Below, in pieces: positions 6,506-12,821 of a stretch of 16,342 nucleotides of DNA. The stretch is from NCBI GenBank assembly GCA_044870295.1, contig JBIOYQ010000098.1, positions 1 to 16,342 of the forward strand, given 5' to 3'. Made by a program: the position numbers and the translations under genes. The first letter of the stretch is position 1. The number at the start of each line of letters is the position of its first letter. Origin of the DNA: AC-52 sp044870295. Its GTDB lineage: Bacteria > Actinomycetota > UBA4738. The notes beneath the pieces are model-generated. The model was not told where the DNA came from, did not search any database, and saw only the letters and a list, made by a program, of their open reading frames with translations.

Positions 6506-7704
6506 CGGGAGGACTCCACGTCGCCGGCCCCGACGAGGTCCGGGCCGGGCGCGTCACCGACGTTTACTTCCTCCGGGGGGAGGAGGTCCTCCGCGCCGAG
6601 AACGAGAACCCCATGGTCGTCGCGGAGGTTCGCGCCAGCACCCTGCCGCGAGAGTGGGGGTGGGGGGTGTTCGCCGGCCTGGAGGAGGCCCTGTGGCTGC
6701 TGGAGGGACGCGGCACCGAGTCCGGCCGCGGGATCGAGGTCCAGGCCGTGGCCGAGGGGACCGTCTTCTACGCCGAGGAACCGGTGCTGACCCTGGTCGG
6801 TCCGTATCTCGACTTCGGGTCTCTGGAGACCGCCCTGCTGGGATTGCTGTGCCAGGCCAGCGGGGTGGCCACCGCGGCAGCCCGGTGCAAGGTGGCCGCG
6901 GGGAGCCGCCCGGTGTACTCGTTCGGGGCGCGCCGGATGCACCCCGCCATCGCTCCGATGATCGAACGGGCTGCCTTCCTCGGCGGATGCGACGGCGTGG
7001 CGGTGATCAAGAGCGGCGAGCTGATCGGCCAGCAGCCGGTCGGCACCATGGCGCACTCCCTGATCCTGATCCTGGGTGAGGAGCGGGCGTGGCGGGCCTT
7101 CGACCGGGTCGTGGACGGACGGTTCCCGCGGGTCGCGCTGGTCGACACGTTCCAGGACGAGAAGTTCGGGGCGGTGGCCGCCGCCCTCACGTTGGGCAAG
7201 CGCCTCGCCGCCGTCCGACTGGACACGCCGGCAACCAGGCGGGGGGACTTCGGCGCGATCCTGCGCGAAGTTCGGTGGGAGCTGGACGCACGCGGGTTCG
7301 GCAACGTCAAGATCTTCGCCTCCGGCGGCCTGGGCGAACGGGAGATCCTGGAGCTGAACCGCCTGGTGGACGCGTACGGGGTTGGAACGTCCATCAGCAA
7401 CGCGCCGGTCGTCGACTTCGCCCTGGACCTCGTGGAGGTGGACGGACACCCCAGGGCCAAGCGTGGCAAGCTCTCGGGACGCAAGCATCTGTGGGAGTGT
7501 CCGGAGTGCGGCGACCGGGGGATCGCGCCGTGGTCCGCCCGGTTGGGGCACTGCCCGCGGTGCGGGCACCGGGTTCGCGAGCTGTTGGAGACGATGATCG
7601 CCAAGGGCCGACGCAAGCGGGGATCGCCCTCCGCCCAGGAGATCCGCGAGCGGACCTTGGAGCAGATCGGGCGAGCCCCCGACCCGTTCGGGCGGGGGCA
7701 GTGA
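6502..7704 (+). CDS. pncB: Nicotinate phosphoribosyltransferase, archaeal type with C-terminal zinc knuckle
   Basis: The enzyme makes nicotinate mononucleotide from nicotinate and PRPP, the entry step of NAD salvage. The GTG at 6502 overlaps the previous TGA (GTGA) and gives 400 residues; the frame is open further upstream only as a shadow. Typical elements are the N-terminal TDVYFLR, SFGARRMHPAIAPMIERAA, LVDTFQDEK and YGVGTSISNAPVVDF. A four-Cys knuckle C-x2-C-x14-C-x2-C (C333, C336, C351, C354) follows, as I recall for the Thermoplasma enzyme, and then a basic tail. It sits 16 bases before gcvH and is co-oriented, so it may share a transcript with the nucleotidyltransferase upstream. A quinolinate phosphoribosyltransferase is the main alternative within the fold, but the knuckle and length favour nicotinate. 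Confidence 0.87.
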   Translation: MTGGLHVAGPDEVRAGRVTDVYFLRGEEVLRAENENPMVVAEVRASTLPREWGWGVFAGLEEALWLLEGRGTESGRGIEVQAVAEGTVFYAEEPVLTLVGPYLDFGSLETALLGLLCQASGVATAAARCKVAAGSRPVYSFGARRMHPAIAPMIERAAFLGGCDGVAVIKSGELIGQQPVGTMAHSLILILGEERAWRAFDRVVDGRFPRVALVDTFQDEKFGAVAAALTLGKRLAAVRLDTPATRRGDFGAILREVRWELDARGFGNVKIFASGGLGEREILELNRLVDAYGVGTSISNAPVVDFALDLVEVDGHPRAKRGKLSGRKHLWECPECGDRGIAPWSARLGHCPRCGHRVRELLETMIAKGRRKRGSPSAQEIRERTLEQIGRAPDPFGRGQ

Positions 7705-7720
7705 TCAGCTGGAGGAGGAC

Positions 7721-8116
7721 ATGGACTTCCCGGACGACCTGAAGTACACGGAGCAGCACGAGTGGGCCAGACGAGAAGGGGATCGCATCCGCGTCGGCAT
7801 AACGGATTACGCGCAGGACGCGCTCGGGGACGTGGTGTACGTGGACACACCGGACGTGGGAACCGAGGTCACCGGCGGCCAGCCGTTCGGCGAGGTCGAG
7901 TCGACCAAGTCCGTCTCGGATGTCTACGCACCGGTGAGCGGAACGGTGGTGGAGGTCAACGTGCTCCTCGGGGACTCGCCGGATCGGGTGAACGAGGATC
8001 CGTACGGGGAGGGGTGGATGATCGTGATCGAGCCGTCGGATCCGTCCGCCATCGACTCCTTGTGGGACGCCGAACGCTATCGCCAGTTCACCGAATCGGA
8101 GTCCGGGAAAGCCTGA
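7721..8116 (+). CDS. gcvH: Glycine cleavage system H protein
   Basis: GcvH carries a lipoyl group that takes the aminomethyl moiety from the P protein and shuttles it between the P, T and L proteins. The lipoylation site is in GEVESTKSVSDVYAP, at Lys63. The N-terminal YTEQHEW and ITDYAQDALGDVVYVDTP, and the later GWMIVIEPSD, are family hallmarks; 131 residues is the normal length. GGAGGAGGAC directly precedes the ATG. Its partners gcvPA and gcvPB lie about 4.7 kb downstream; gcvT is not in the window. No glycine riboswitch fits in the 16-base gap upstream. A small stem CGCCT/AGGCG (8127-8143) downstream has no T tract and is not a convincing terminator. Confidence 0.97.
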   Translation: MDFPDDLKYTEQHEWARREGDRIRVGITDYAQDALGDVVYVDTPDVGTEVTGGQPFGEVESTKSVSDVYAPVSGTVVEVNVLLGDSPDRVNEDPYGEGWMIVIEPSDPSAIDSLWDAERYRQFTESESGKA

Positions 8117-8175
8117 CCCTCATATGCGCCTCCACTCCAGGCGGGGACCAAGCTGACCTCCCGCGCGAGGCAGTC

Positions 8176-8205
8176 TTGACCCTCGGTTGAATGTTGCTGT
8201 AGATT
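8176..8205 (+). promoter_or_regulatory. Sigma70-type promoter of garA
   Basis: TTGACC (8176-8181) and TAGATT (8200-8205) are separated by 18 bases. This is one of the cleanest promoters in the window. A start near 8212 would give a 5' leader of about 53 nt before the GTG at 8265, so garA and ftsR can be transcribed separately from gcvH. Confidence 0.65.
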
Positions 8206-8224
8206 CCTCAGGTCACGCCAAGTG

Positions 8225-8251
8225 TCGACCTCGCTCGCAAGGAGAGGTCGA
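8225..8251 (+). other. Stem-loop in the garA 5' leader
   Basis: TCGACCTC (8225-8232) is the exact reverse complement of GAGGTCGA (8244-8251) across an 11-base loop. The stem lies inside the predicted leader and ends right before the GGGGAGGG ribosome-binding site (8252-8259). It could affect ribosome access or mRNA stability. No ligand-binding architecture is recognised. Confidence 0.45.
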
Positions 8252-8264
8252 GGGGAGGGCGAGC

Positions 8265-8720
8265 GTGGTCTGTAGCAAGTGTGGACATCGAAATCCCGAG
8301 GACGCGCACTTCTGCGCCAACTGTGGCAATCCGCTTCAAGAGGAGACTACTGTCAGCTTCACCCCCATCGAGGTGGAAGAGGAAGCTGCGGTCGAGGCCG
8401 GTCCTCCCGAGAGCGAGCTCGAGTCCGGCCAGGCTCTCCTTGTGGTACAGCGTGGCCCCAACGCAGGGTCGAAGTTCCTCATCGATAAGGACTTGACCAC
8501 CGTCGGCAGGCACCCGGAGAGCGACATCTTCCTCGACGACGTCACCGTTTCCCGCCGGCACGCGGAGATCGAGCGCCGGGACGGCGCCTTCTTCATCCGC
8601 GACGTGGGAAGCCTGAACGGGACCTACGTCAACCGACAGCGGGTCGACCGCGCCGAGCTGGCCAACGGTGACGAGGTGCAGATCGGCAAGTTCAAGCTGA
8701 CCTTCTACCGGGGGGAGTGA
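8265..8720 (+). CDS. garA: GarA/OdhI-type FHA protein with N-terminal zinc ribbon
   Basis: GarA/OdhI proteins bind and inhibit 2-oxoglutarate dehydrogenase/decarboxylase and modulate glutamate enzymes; phosphorylation of an N-terminal ETT motif by Ser/Thr kinases switches this off. Here residues 26-30 read EETTV (T28, T29). The FHA domain (about 58-147) has the phosphopeptide-binding residues GRHPESDIFLDD, SRRH (96-99) and LNGTYVNR, and is very close to my recollection of mycobacterial GarA. The unusual part is a zinc ribbon at residues 3-20 (C3, C6, C17, C20; C-x2-C-x10-C-x2-C) in front of the ETT motif. The start GTG 8265 follows GGGGAGGG by 5 bases; an upstream ATG (8187) would add 26 unrelated residues and lies before the predicted transcript start. 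ftsR follows after 3 bases. Confidence 0.9.
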   Translation: MVCSKCGHRNPEDAHFCANCGNPLQEETTVSFTPIEVEEEAAVEAGPPESELESGQALLVVQRGPNAGSKFLIDKDLTTVGRHPESDIFLDDVTVSRRHAEIERRDGAFFIRDVGSLNGTYVNRQRVDRAELANGDEVQIGKFKLTFYRGE

Positions 8721-8723
8721 CCC

Positions 8724-9416
8724 GTGGCGCGAAGTTACATGTCGATCGGTGAGGTCCTGGTCCTTCTGAAGACGGAGTTCCCGGACGTGACCATCTCGAA
8801 GATCCGCTTCCTCGAGGGCGAGGGATTGATCGATCCGGAGCGGACGCCGTCCGGATACCGGAAGTTCTACGAGAAGGACATCGACCGGCTCCGCGGCATC
8901 CTCCGGATGCAGCGCGACGAGTACCTCCCCCTCAAGGTCATCAAGGACCGCATCGACCAGAGCGCGGAGACGGCCGCACCGGCCCGATCTGGTGGTGGGG
9001 GCGCCGACGAAGAGCTGACCATTCCGCCGACCGGCCTGCAGATGTCCGAGGAAGAGCTTTCGGCGGCGACCGGCGTCGACAAGAACCGCATCCGCGAGCT
9101 CGAGTCCTTCGGGATCCTGTGCACCCACGGCATGAACGGCGGCAAGTACTACGACGGCGATGACTTCGTGGTGCTATCCATCGCCAAGGACTTCTTCAAG
9201 TACGGGATCGAGCCTCGCCACCTCACCATGTACCGGCACTTCGCCGAGCGGGAGGCCACCTTCTTCGAGTCCATCGTCATGCCGACGCTGCGCCAGAAGA
9301 ACCCCGATGCGAAGAGGGCGGCGGCCGACAATCTCACCGAGCTGGCGGTGCTGTCCCGCAAGCTGAAGCAGGCCCTGCTCCGCTCCAACCTGCGCCAGTA
9401 CCTGATCGGCTCCTGA
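8724..9416 (+). CDS. ftsR: MerR-family regulator, FtsR (Rv1828) type
   Basis: This is a DNA-binding regulator; the Corynebacterium homologue FtsR activates ftsZ. The N-terminal winged helix-turn-helix (YMSIGEVLVLLK, then TISKIRFLEGEGLI and TPSGYRKF) lies in residues 5-75. A second MerR-like half begins near residue 107 (MSEEELSAATGV, RIRELESFGIL). The two-part layout and 230-residue length suit the FtsR/Rv1828 family. The GTG start lies 3 bases after garA, so the two are cotranscribed. The effector is not known to me. Confidence 0.88.
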   Translation: MARSYMSIGEVLVLLKTEFPDVTISKIRFLEGEGLIDPERTPSGYRKFYEKDIDRLRGILRMQRDEYLPLKVIKDRIDQSAETAAPARSGGGGADEELTIPPTGLQMSEEELSAATGVDKNRIRELESFGILCTHGMNGGKYYDGDDFVVLSIAKDFFKYGIEPRHLTMYRHFAEREATFFESIVMPTLRQKNPDAKRAAADNLTELAVLSRKLKQALLRSNLRQYLIGS

Positions 9417-9427
9417 CGCAGGGCGCC

Positions 9428-10759
9428 GTGGACCGGCCCCTCAGTCGCACCCGGGCGGTCTGGACCAGGGCGCGAACGCGGATCGCGCTGACCTTGGTCC
9501 TCAGCCTGGTCGGACCCGTCGCGCCCGTCGCCGTAGCCGCTCCATCTCCAGCCCCGTCACCTCCGCCGCCCACGCCGGTTCCGCCGAACGGATCGCCGTC
9601 CCCGTTCCCGACGTCCCTGGTGACGCCCGAGCCGTCGCTGAAAGCGCCTCGGCTGACGTCCCGGGCGGCGATCCTGGAGGACCTCGACAGCGGCCAGGTG
9701 CTGGAGACGAAGGCCTCGCGGGCCCGCCGCCCCATCGCCAGCCTCACGAAGATCATGACCGCCGTCGTGGTGATGGAGCGGGCGGATCCCGAGGAGACGG
9801 TGGTCGTCAGCGGCTACGCGGCCTCGCAATCGGGATCCTCGCTGGGATTGGTCCCGGGCGAGCGCCTCAGCATCCGCCACCTCATGTACGCGCTCCTGCT
9901 CCAGTCCTCGAACGACGCGTCGGTGGCGCTGGCGGAGCACGTCGGCGGCTCCGTGGGACGCTTCCTCGATCTCATGAACGACACCGCCCGCCGATTGGGG
10001 ATGACCGACTCGTTCTTCACCAGTCCGTCGGGCCTGGACGACAGCGGCCGGTCGTCTCCGCGCGACCTGGCCATCGTGACGCGTGAGGCGTTCACCCACG
10101 CCCTGTTCGAGCGGATCGTGCGGACGAAGTTTCACGACATCCCGTCGCCCTCGGGGAAGCCCCGCCACATCCAGAACCGCAACATCCTGCTGTGGCTGTA
10201 TCCGGGCGCCATCGGGGTGAAGACCGGGTTCACCACGCCCGCGGGCCATTGCCTGATCGCTACGGCCGACCGGGACGGCGTGCGGCTGCTGGTCGTGGCC
10301 ATCGGGTCGGGCGGAGTCGATGCAGAGGGCGTGTTCAGCGACGGCGCCGCGCTCCTGAACTACGGCTACACCGCGTTCCGCAGGGAGACGCTGATCCACG
10401 CCGGTGATCCCGTGGGGCCCTTCGCGGTCGAGGGAGCGTCGATCCCCGCGGTGGCGGCCGCGTCGCTGGAGCACCTGGTCAGGGTGGACCAGGCCGACGA
10501 GGTCACCATCAGAGTTCGGATGGACGCCGGCCTGACCCTGCCGGTGCGGGCGGGGGAGACCGTGGGAACGGTCACCGTGAGCGTGGGCGGCGCCAGGGTC
10601 GGGTCCGTCGAGGTCGTGGCCACCGCGACTGTCTCCGCCGCGACCCCGTCGCCGCCGGTGACCCCGAGCCGGCCGATCGATGGTTCCTCGGCGTCGTGGG
10701 CCGGGATCCTGGAGGCCTTCCGATCGTTGGTGCAGGCCGTTGTTGAGCCGTTCCTATAA
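9428..10759 (+). CDS. D-alanyl-D-alanine carboxypeptidase (peptidase S11, PBP5-like)
   Basis: This penicillin-binding protein removes the terminal D-Ala from peptidoglycan pentapeptides outside the cell. The motifs are complete: SLTK (Ser105 nucleophile, Lys108), SSN (160-162) and KTG (265-267). A signal sequence (about residues 15-38, after several Arg) is followed by a Pro/Ser-rich linker (39-61). After the catalytic domain comes a PBP5 C-terminal-like beta domain (about 330-400), a short Thr/Pro linker and a last hydrophobic/amphipathic helix (ASWAGILEAFRSLVQAVVE) that could anchor it to the membrane as in E. coli PBP5. The gene starts 11 bases after ftsR, probably in the same operon. Its stop codon lies inside the hpt -10 box. 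Confidence 0.93.
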   Translation: MDRPLSRTRAVWTRARTRIALTLVLSLVGPVAPVAVAAPSPAPSPPPPTPVPPNGSPSPFPTSLVTPEPSLKAPRLTSRAAILEDLDSGQVLETKASRARRPIASLTKIMTAVVVMERADPEETVVVSGYAASQSGSSLGLVPGERLSIRHLMYALLLQSSNDASVALAEHVGGSVGRFLDLMNDTARRLGMTDSFFTSPSGLDDSGRSSPRDLAIVTREAFTHALFERIVRTKFHDIPSPSGKPRHIQNRNILLWLYPGAIGVKTGFTTPAGHCLIATADRDGVRLLVVAIGSGGVDAEGVFSDGAALLNYGYTAFRRETLIHAGDPVGPFAVEGASIPAVAAASLEHLVRVDQADEVTIRVRMDAGLTLPVRAGETVGTVTVSVGGARVGSVEVVATATVSAATPSPPVTPSRPIDGSSASWAGILEAFRSLVQAVVEPFL

Positions 10760-10760
10760 T
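10755..10760 (+). promoter_or_regulatory. Perfect -10 box TATAAT, leaderless start for hpt
   Basis: TATAAT ends 6 bases before the GTG at 10767, and there is no ribosome-binding site between them, so a leaderless hpt mRNA is likely. The carboxypeptidase stop TAA (10757-10759) lies inside the hexamer. No good -35 is found at the normal spacing. Confidence 0.6.
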
Positions 10761-10766
10761 CCGAAC

Positions 10767-11357
10767 GTGGACGGGGCGTCGGTTCTCTTCAGCAAGGACC
10801 AGATCCAGGAACGGGTCAGCGCGCTCGCGGCCCAGATCACCGAGGACTACCGGGGCCGCTCACCGGTGCTGGTGACCATGCTGAAGGGCGCGGTGGTGTT
10901 CCTGGCCGATCTCATGCGGCAGATCGACCTGCCCGCCCGCATCGACTTCATGTCCATCACGTCGTACGGCGCGGACTCCCAGGCGAGTGGGGGAGTAGTC
11001 CGGATCCTGAAGGACCTGGATCACGACATCGGGGGCGAGGACGTCATCGTGGTCGACGACATCATCGACACGGGCCTGACGTTGTCCTACCTGCTGTCCA
11101 CGTTGCGGGCGCGTCAGCCCGCCAGCCTGGAGGTGTGCGCGCTCCTCGACAAGACGGTGCGGCGCATCCTCCCGGTGGAGATCAAGTACCGCGGGTTCGA
11201 ATGCCCCGACCGGTTCGTGGTGGGGTACGGGTTGGACAGCGACGAGCGGTACCGGAACCTCCCGGTCATCGTGGCGGTGGACGACCAGGCGGCCCTGGCC
11301 GAAGATCCCGACCTGCTCCTCCCTCTGCTCGCGCCGAGCCCGGCAGAGGGATCGTGA
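10767..11357 (+). CDS. hpt: Hypoxanthine phosphoribosyltransferase
   Basis: Hpt converts hypoxanthine or guanine plus PRPP into IMP or GMP (purine salvage). The PRPP-binding signature EDVIVVDDIIDTGLT is intact. The N-terminal LVTMLKGAVVFLADL and FMSITSYG, and the C-terminal ECPDRFVVGYGLD, are family hallmarks. The start is placed at GTG 10767, 6 bases after a perfect TATAAT; this gives 196 residues, a normal length. A reading from ATG 10680 would add 29 residues that are only the carboxypeptidase in another frame. In the M. tuberculosis arrangement as I recall it, no hpt lies in this cluster. Confidence 0.94.
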   Translation: MDGASVLFSKDQIQERVSALAAQITEDYRGRSPVLVTMLKGAVVFLADLMRQIDLPARIDFMSITSYGADSQASGGVVRILKDLDHDIGGEDVIVVDDIIDTGLTLSYLLSTLRARQPASLEVCALLDKTVRRILPVEIKYRGFECPDRFVVGYGLDSDERYRNLPVIVAVDDQAALAEDPDLLLPLLAPSPAEGS

Positions 11358-11373
11358 CGATCCGATCTCTCTG

Positions 11374-11402
11374 TTGCCGGTCTGGGGGTCTGTGGGTACA
11401 GT
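11374..11402 (+). promoter_or_regulatory. Promoter of the bifunctional nuclease gene
   Basis: TTGCCG (11374-11379) and TACAGT (11397-11402) are exactly 17 bases apart. A start near 11409 would leave about 10 bases before the ATG at 11419, too short for a ribosome-binding site; none is visible. Confidence 0.5.
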
Positions 11403-11418
11403 CAGGTACGGGTACAGC

Positions 11419-11889
11419 ATGATCGAGATGAACCTCGTCGGCGTCCGGGTGGAGCTCCCAACGCAGCAACCCATCGTGCTGCTCCAGGAGCGTGACGGCG
11501 AACGCTATCTGCCCATCTGGATCGGCAATGCCGAGGCCGCCGCCATCGCGTTCGCCCTACAGGGGATCGTCACCGCCCGCCCCCTCACCCACGACCTCAT
11601 GAAGAACGTCCTGGAGGAGCTGGGGGTCAGGGTCGAACGGATCGTCATCACCGAGCTCAAGGACGGCACGTTCTACGCCGTGATCGAGATGGCCCAGAAC
11701 GGATCGCGCTTCGAGATCTCCTCTCGCCCGAGCGACGCCATCGCGCTGGCCGTGCGGGTCAACGTCCCCATCTTCGCCAACGAAGAGGTCCTGACGGAGG
11801 CCTCCATCGTCATCCGGGACGACGAGGAGCAGGAGGTCGAGAAGTTCCGGGAGTTCCTGGACCAGGTGACGCCGGAAGACTTCGCCTAG
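11419..11889 (+). CDS. Bifunctional nuclease family protein (DUF151, Rv1829-like)
   Basis: The domain is named after a plant protein with RNase and DNase activity; the bacterial role is unsettled. MNLVGVRVELPTQQPIVLL, YLPIWIGNAEAAAIAFAL, RPLTHDLM and SSRPSDAIALAVRVNVPIF are the conserved family blocks, and 156 residues is normal. The ATG at 11419 is chosen over a frame start at 11374 because the conserved domain begins there and the promoter lies between the two. The stop is followed by 77 bases and then the second merR, as in the mycobacterial gene order. Confidence 0.9.
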   Translation: MIEMNLVGVRVELPTQQPIVLLQERDGERYLPIWIGNAEAAAIAFALQGIVTARPLTHDLMKNVLEELGVRVERIVITELKDGTFYAVIEMAQNGSRFEISSRPSDAIALAVRVNVPIFANEEVLTEASIVIRDDEEQEVEKFREFLDQVTPEDFA

Positions 11890-11907
11890 CCCGCCGACCG
11901 TCGCTCG

Positions 11908-11935
11908 TTGACACCCCGAAGGTCCGTGATAGCCT
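11908..11935 (+). promoter_or_regulatory. Promoter of the second merR gene
   Basis: A perfect -35 TTGACA (11908-11913), a 16-base spacer and TAGCCT (11930-11935) preceded by TGA form an extended -10 promoter. The -10 box lies inside the left arm of a 12-bp inverted repeat (11928-11939), so a protein bound to that arm would compete with RNA polymerase. Confidence 0.6.
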
Positions 11936-11988
11936 TCCTTCGCACCTTTGTAATTACGGAGCTGTCATGGTCGAACAGGAAGGCTATC
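11928..11988. repeat. 12-bp perfect inverted repeat flanking the merR start
   Basis: GATAGCCTTCCT (11928-11939) and its exact reverse complement AGGAAGGCTATC (11977-11988) are 37 bases apart. The left arm covers the -10 box and the right arm lies in codons 4-8 of the gene. The ribosome-binding GGAG (11958-11961), the ATG and the palindrome GTAATTAC (11950-11957) lie between. It could be a paired operator for autoregulation, or an RNA hairpin if transcription starts further upstream. Confidence 0.55.
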
Positions 11989-12419
11989 GCGTCCCCGACG
12001 TCTGCAAGATCGTCGGGATCTCCTATCGCCAGCTCGACTACTGGGCACGCACCGGCCTGGTCACCCCGAGCGTTCGCGAGGCCGGGGGGTCGGGCACGCA
12101 GCGTCTGTACTCCTTCCGCGACCTGGTGCAGCTCCGAGTGATCAAGAAGTTGCTCGACACAGGGGTGTCGCTCCAGAAGGTCCGGCGAGCGGTCGACTAT
12201 CTGAGACAGCACCTCGGTACGCAGCCTTCCACCGTCACCCTGGCCTCGGACGGTTCCAGGATCTACGCATGCGAATCCGAAGACGAGATCATCGACCTGG
12301 TGAAGAGGGGACAGGGCGTGTTCGCCATCGCCCTGGACAAGGTCTGGGACGAGCTGGCCACCTCGGTGCGCAAGCGCCAGGGTCGCACCCCCGCGGTGGC
12401 CAGGGCAGGAGGCGCTTGA
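11967..12419 (+). CDS. MerR-family regulator, Rv1830 (McdR/ResR) type
   Basis: The helix-turn-helix GYRVPDVCKIVGISYRQLDYWARTGLV (split over residues 6-32) is followed by a wing with SGTQRLYSFRDLVQLRVIKKLL, as in MerR proteins. The second half (about 85-150) would form the dimerisation and effector region. The closest relative I recall is mycobacterial Rv1830, described as a growth and division regulator. The present protein is short (150 residues) and lacks a long N-terminal extension. The ATG has GGAG 5 bases upstream. A strong promoter and a 12-bp inverted repeat surround the start, which suggests autoregulation. The stop overlaps the next start as TTGA. Confidence 0.85.
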   Translation: MVEQEGYRVPDVCKIVGISYRQLDYWARTGLVTPSVREAGGSGTQRLYSFRDLVQLRVIKKLLDTGVSLQKVRRAVDYLRQHLGTQPSTVTLASDGSRIYACESEDEIIDLVKRGQGVFAIALDKVWDELATSVRKRQGRTPAVARAGGA

Positions 12420-12796
12420 GCCCGAAGCGGCCGTCCCGTCCCGCGGAGCCCCTTCCCAGCGACACGGTCTCTTTCGCTCACGCCAGCGAGCGGCAATTCG
12501 CCCGTCTCTTGGACTTCTACCAGATCGAATGGAACTACGAGCCGACCTCGTTCGATCTGGAGTGGGATACCGACGGCAACGTCATCCAGCGGTTCACCCC
12601 GGACTTCTACCTTCCGGCGTATGACCTGTACATCGAGATCACCACGCTGAACCAGAAGCTGGTGACGAAGAAGAACCGTAAGGTCCGCAGGCTGCGCGAG
12701 CTGTACCCCGAGGTCCGTTGCAAGATCTTCTACCAGCGCGATTACCTCTCGCTGGTGATGAAGTACGGCCTCGACGACCACCGCGAGGCGGGGTAG
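12416..12796 (+). CDS. Small PD-(D/E)XK-nuclease-like protein
   Basis: No named family is recognised with certainty. From TTG 12416 the protein has 126 residues. After a Pro-rich start come SFAHASERQFARLLDF (Glu25), WNYEP, FTPDFYLPAYDLYIEIT and then a Lys-rich helix. The pattern Glu25 - Pro62-Asp63 - Glu74-x-Thr76 with nearby Lys81, Lys85 and Lys86 resembles a PD-(D/E)XK core in which the Lys is replaced or shifted. The C-terminal half (ELYPEVRCKIFYQRDY) fits the final strands. AGGAGG (12407-12412) lies 3 bases upstream, and the start overlaps the merR stop (TTGA), so the two are coupled. I recall similar domains near or fused to hpt genes in Chloroflexota and Actinomycetota, unverified. Nuclease activity is inference only. 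Confidence 0.7.
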   Translation: MSPKRPSRPAEPLPSDTVSFAHASERQFARLLDFYQIEWNYEPTSFDLEWDTDGNVIQRFTPDFYLPAYDLYIEITTLNQKLVTKKNRKVRRLRELYPEVRCKIFYQRDYLSLVMKYGLDDHREAG

Positions 12797-12807
12797 CGGG
12801 CCGCCTG

Positions 12808-12813
12808 TAGACT
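12808..12813 (+). promoter_or_regulatory. -10 box TAGACT before gcvPA
   Basis: TAGACT, with TG directly in front, ends 8 bases before the gcvPA ATG at 12822. No ribosome-binding site lies in that gap, so the transcript is probably leaderless. No -35 hexamer is evident. It would allow gcvPA-gcvPB expression independently of the merR operon. Confidence 0.5.
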
Positions 12814-12821
12814 GCCACCGG

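Noticed and set aside
7705..7720. Glycine riboswitch before gcvH
   Set aside because: Only 16 bases separate the genes, too short for a glycine aptamer.
8127..8143. Terminator hairpin after gcvH
   Set aside because: Only a 5-bp stem (CGCCT/AGGCG) with no T tract.
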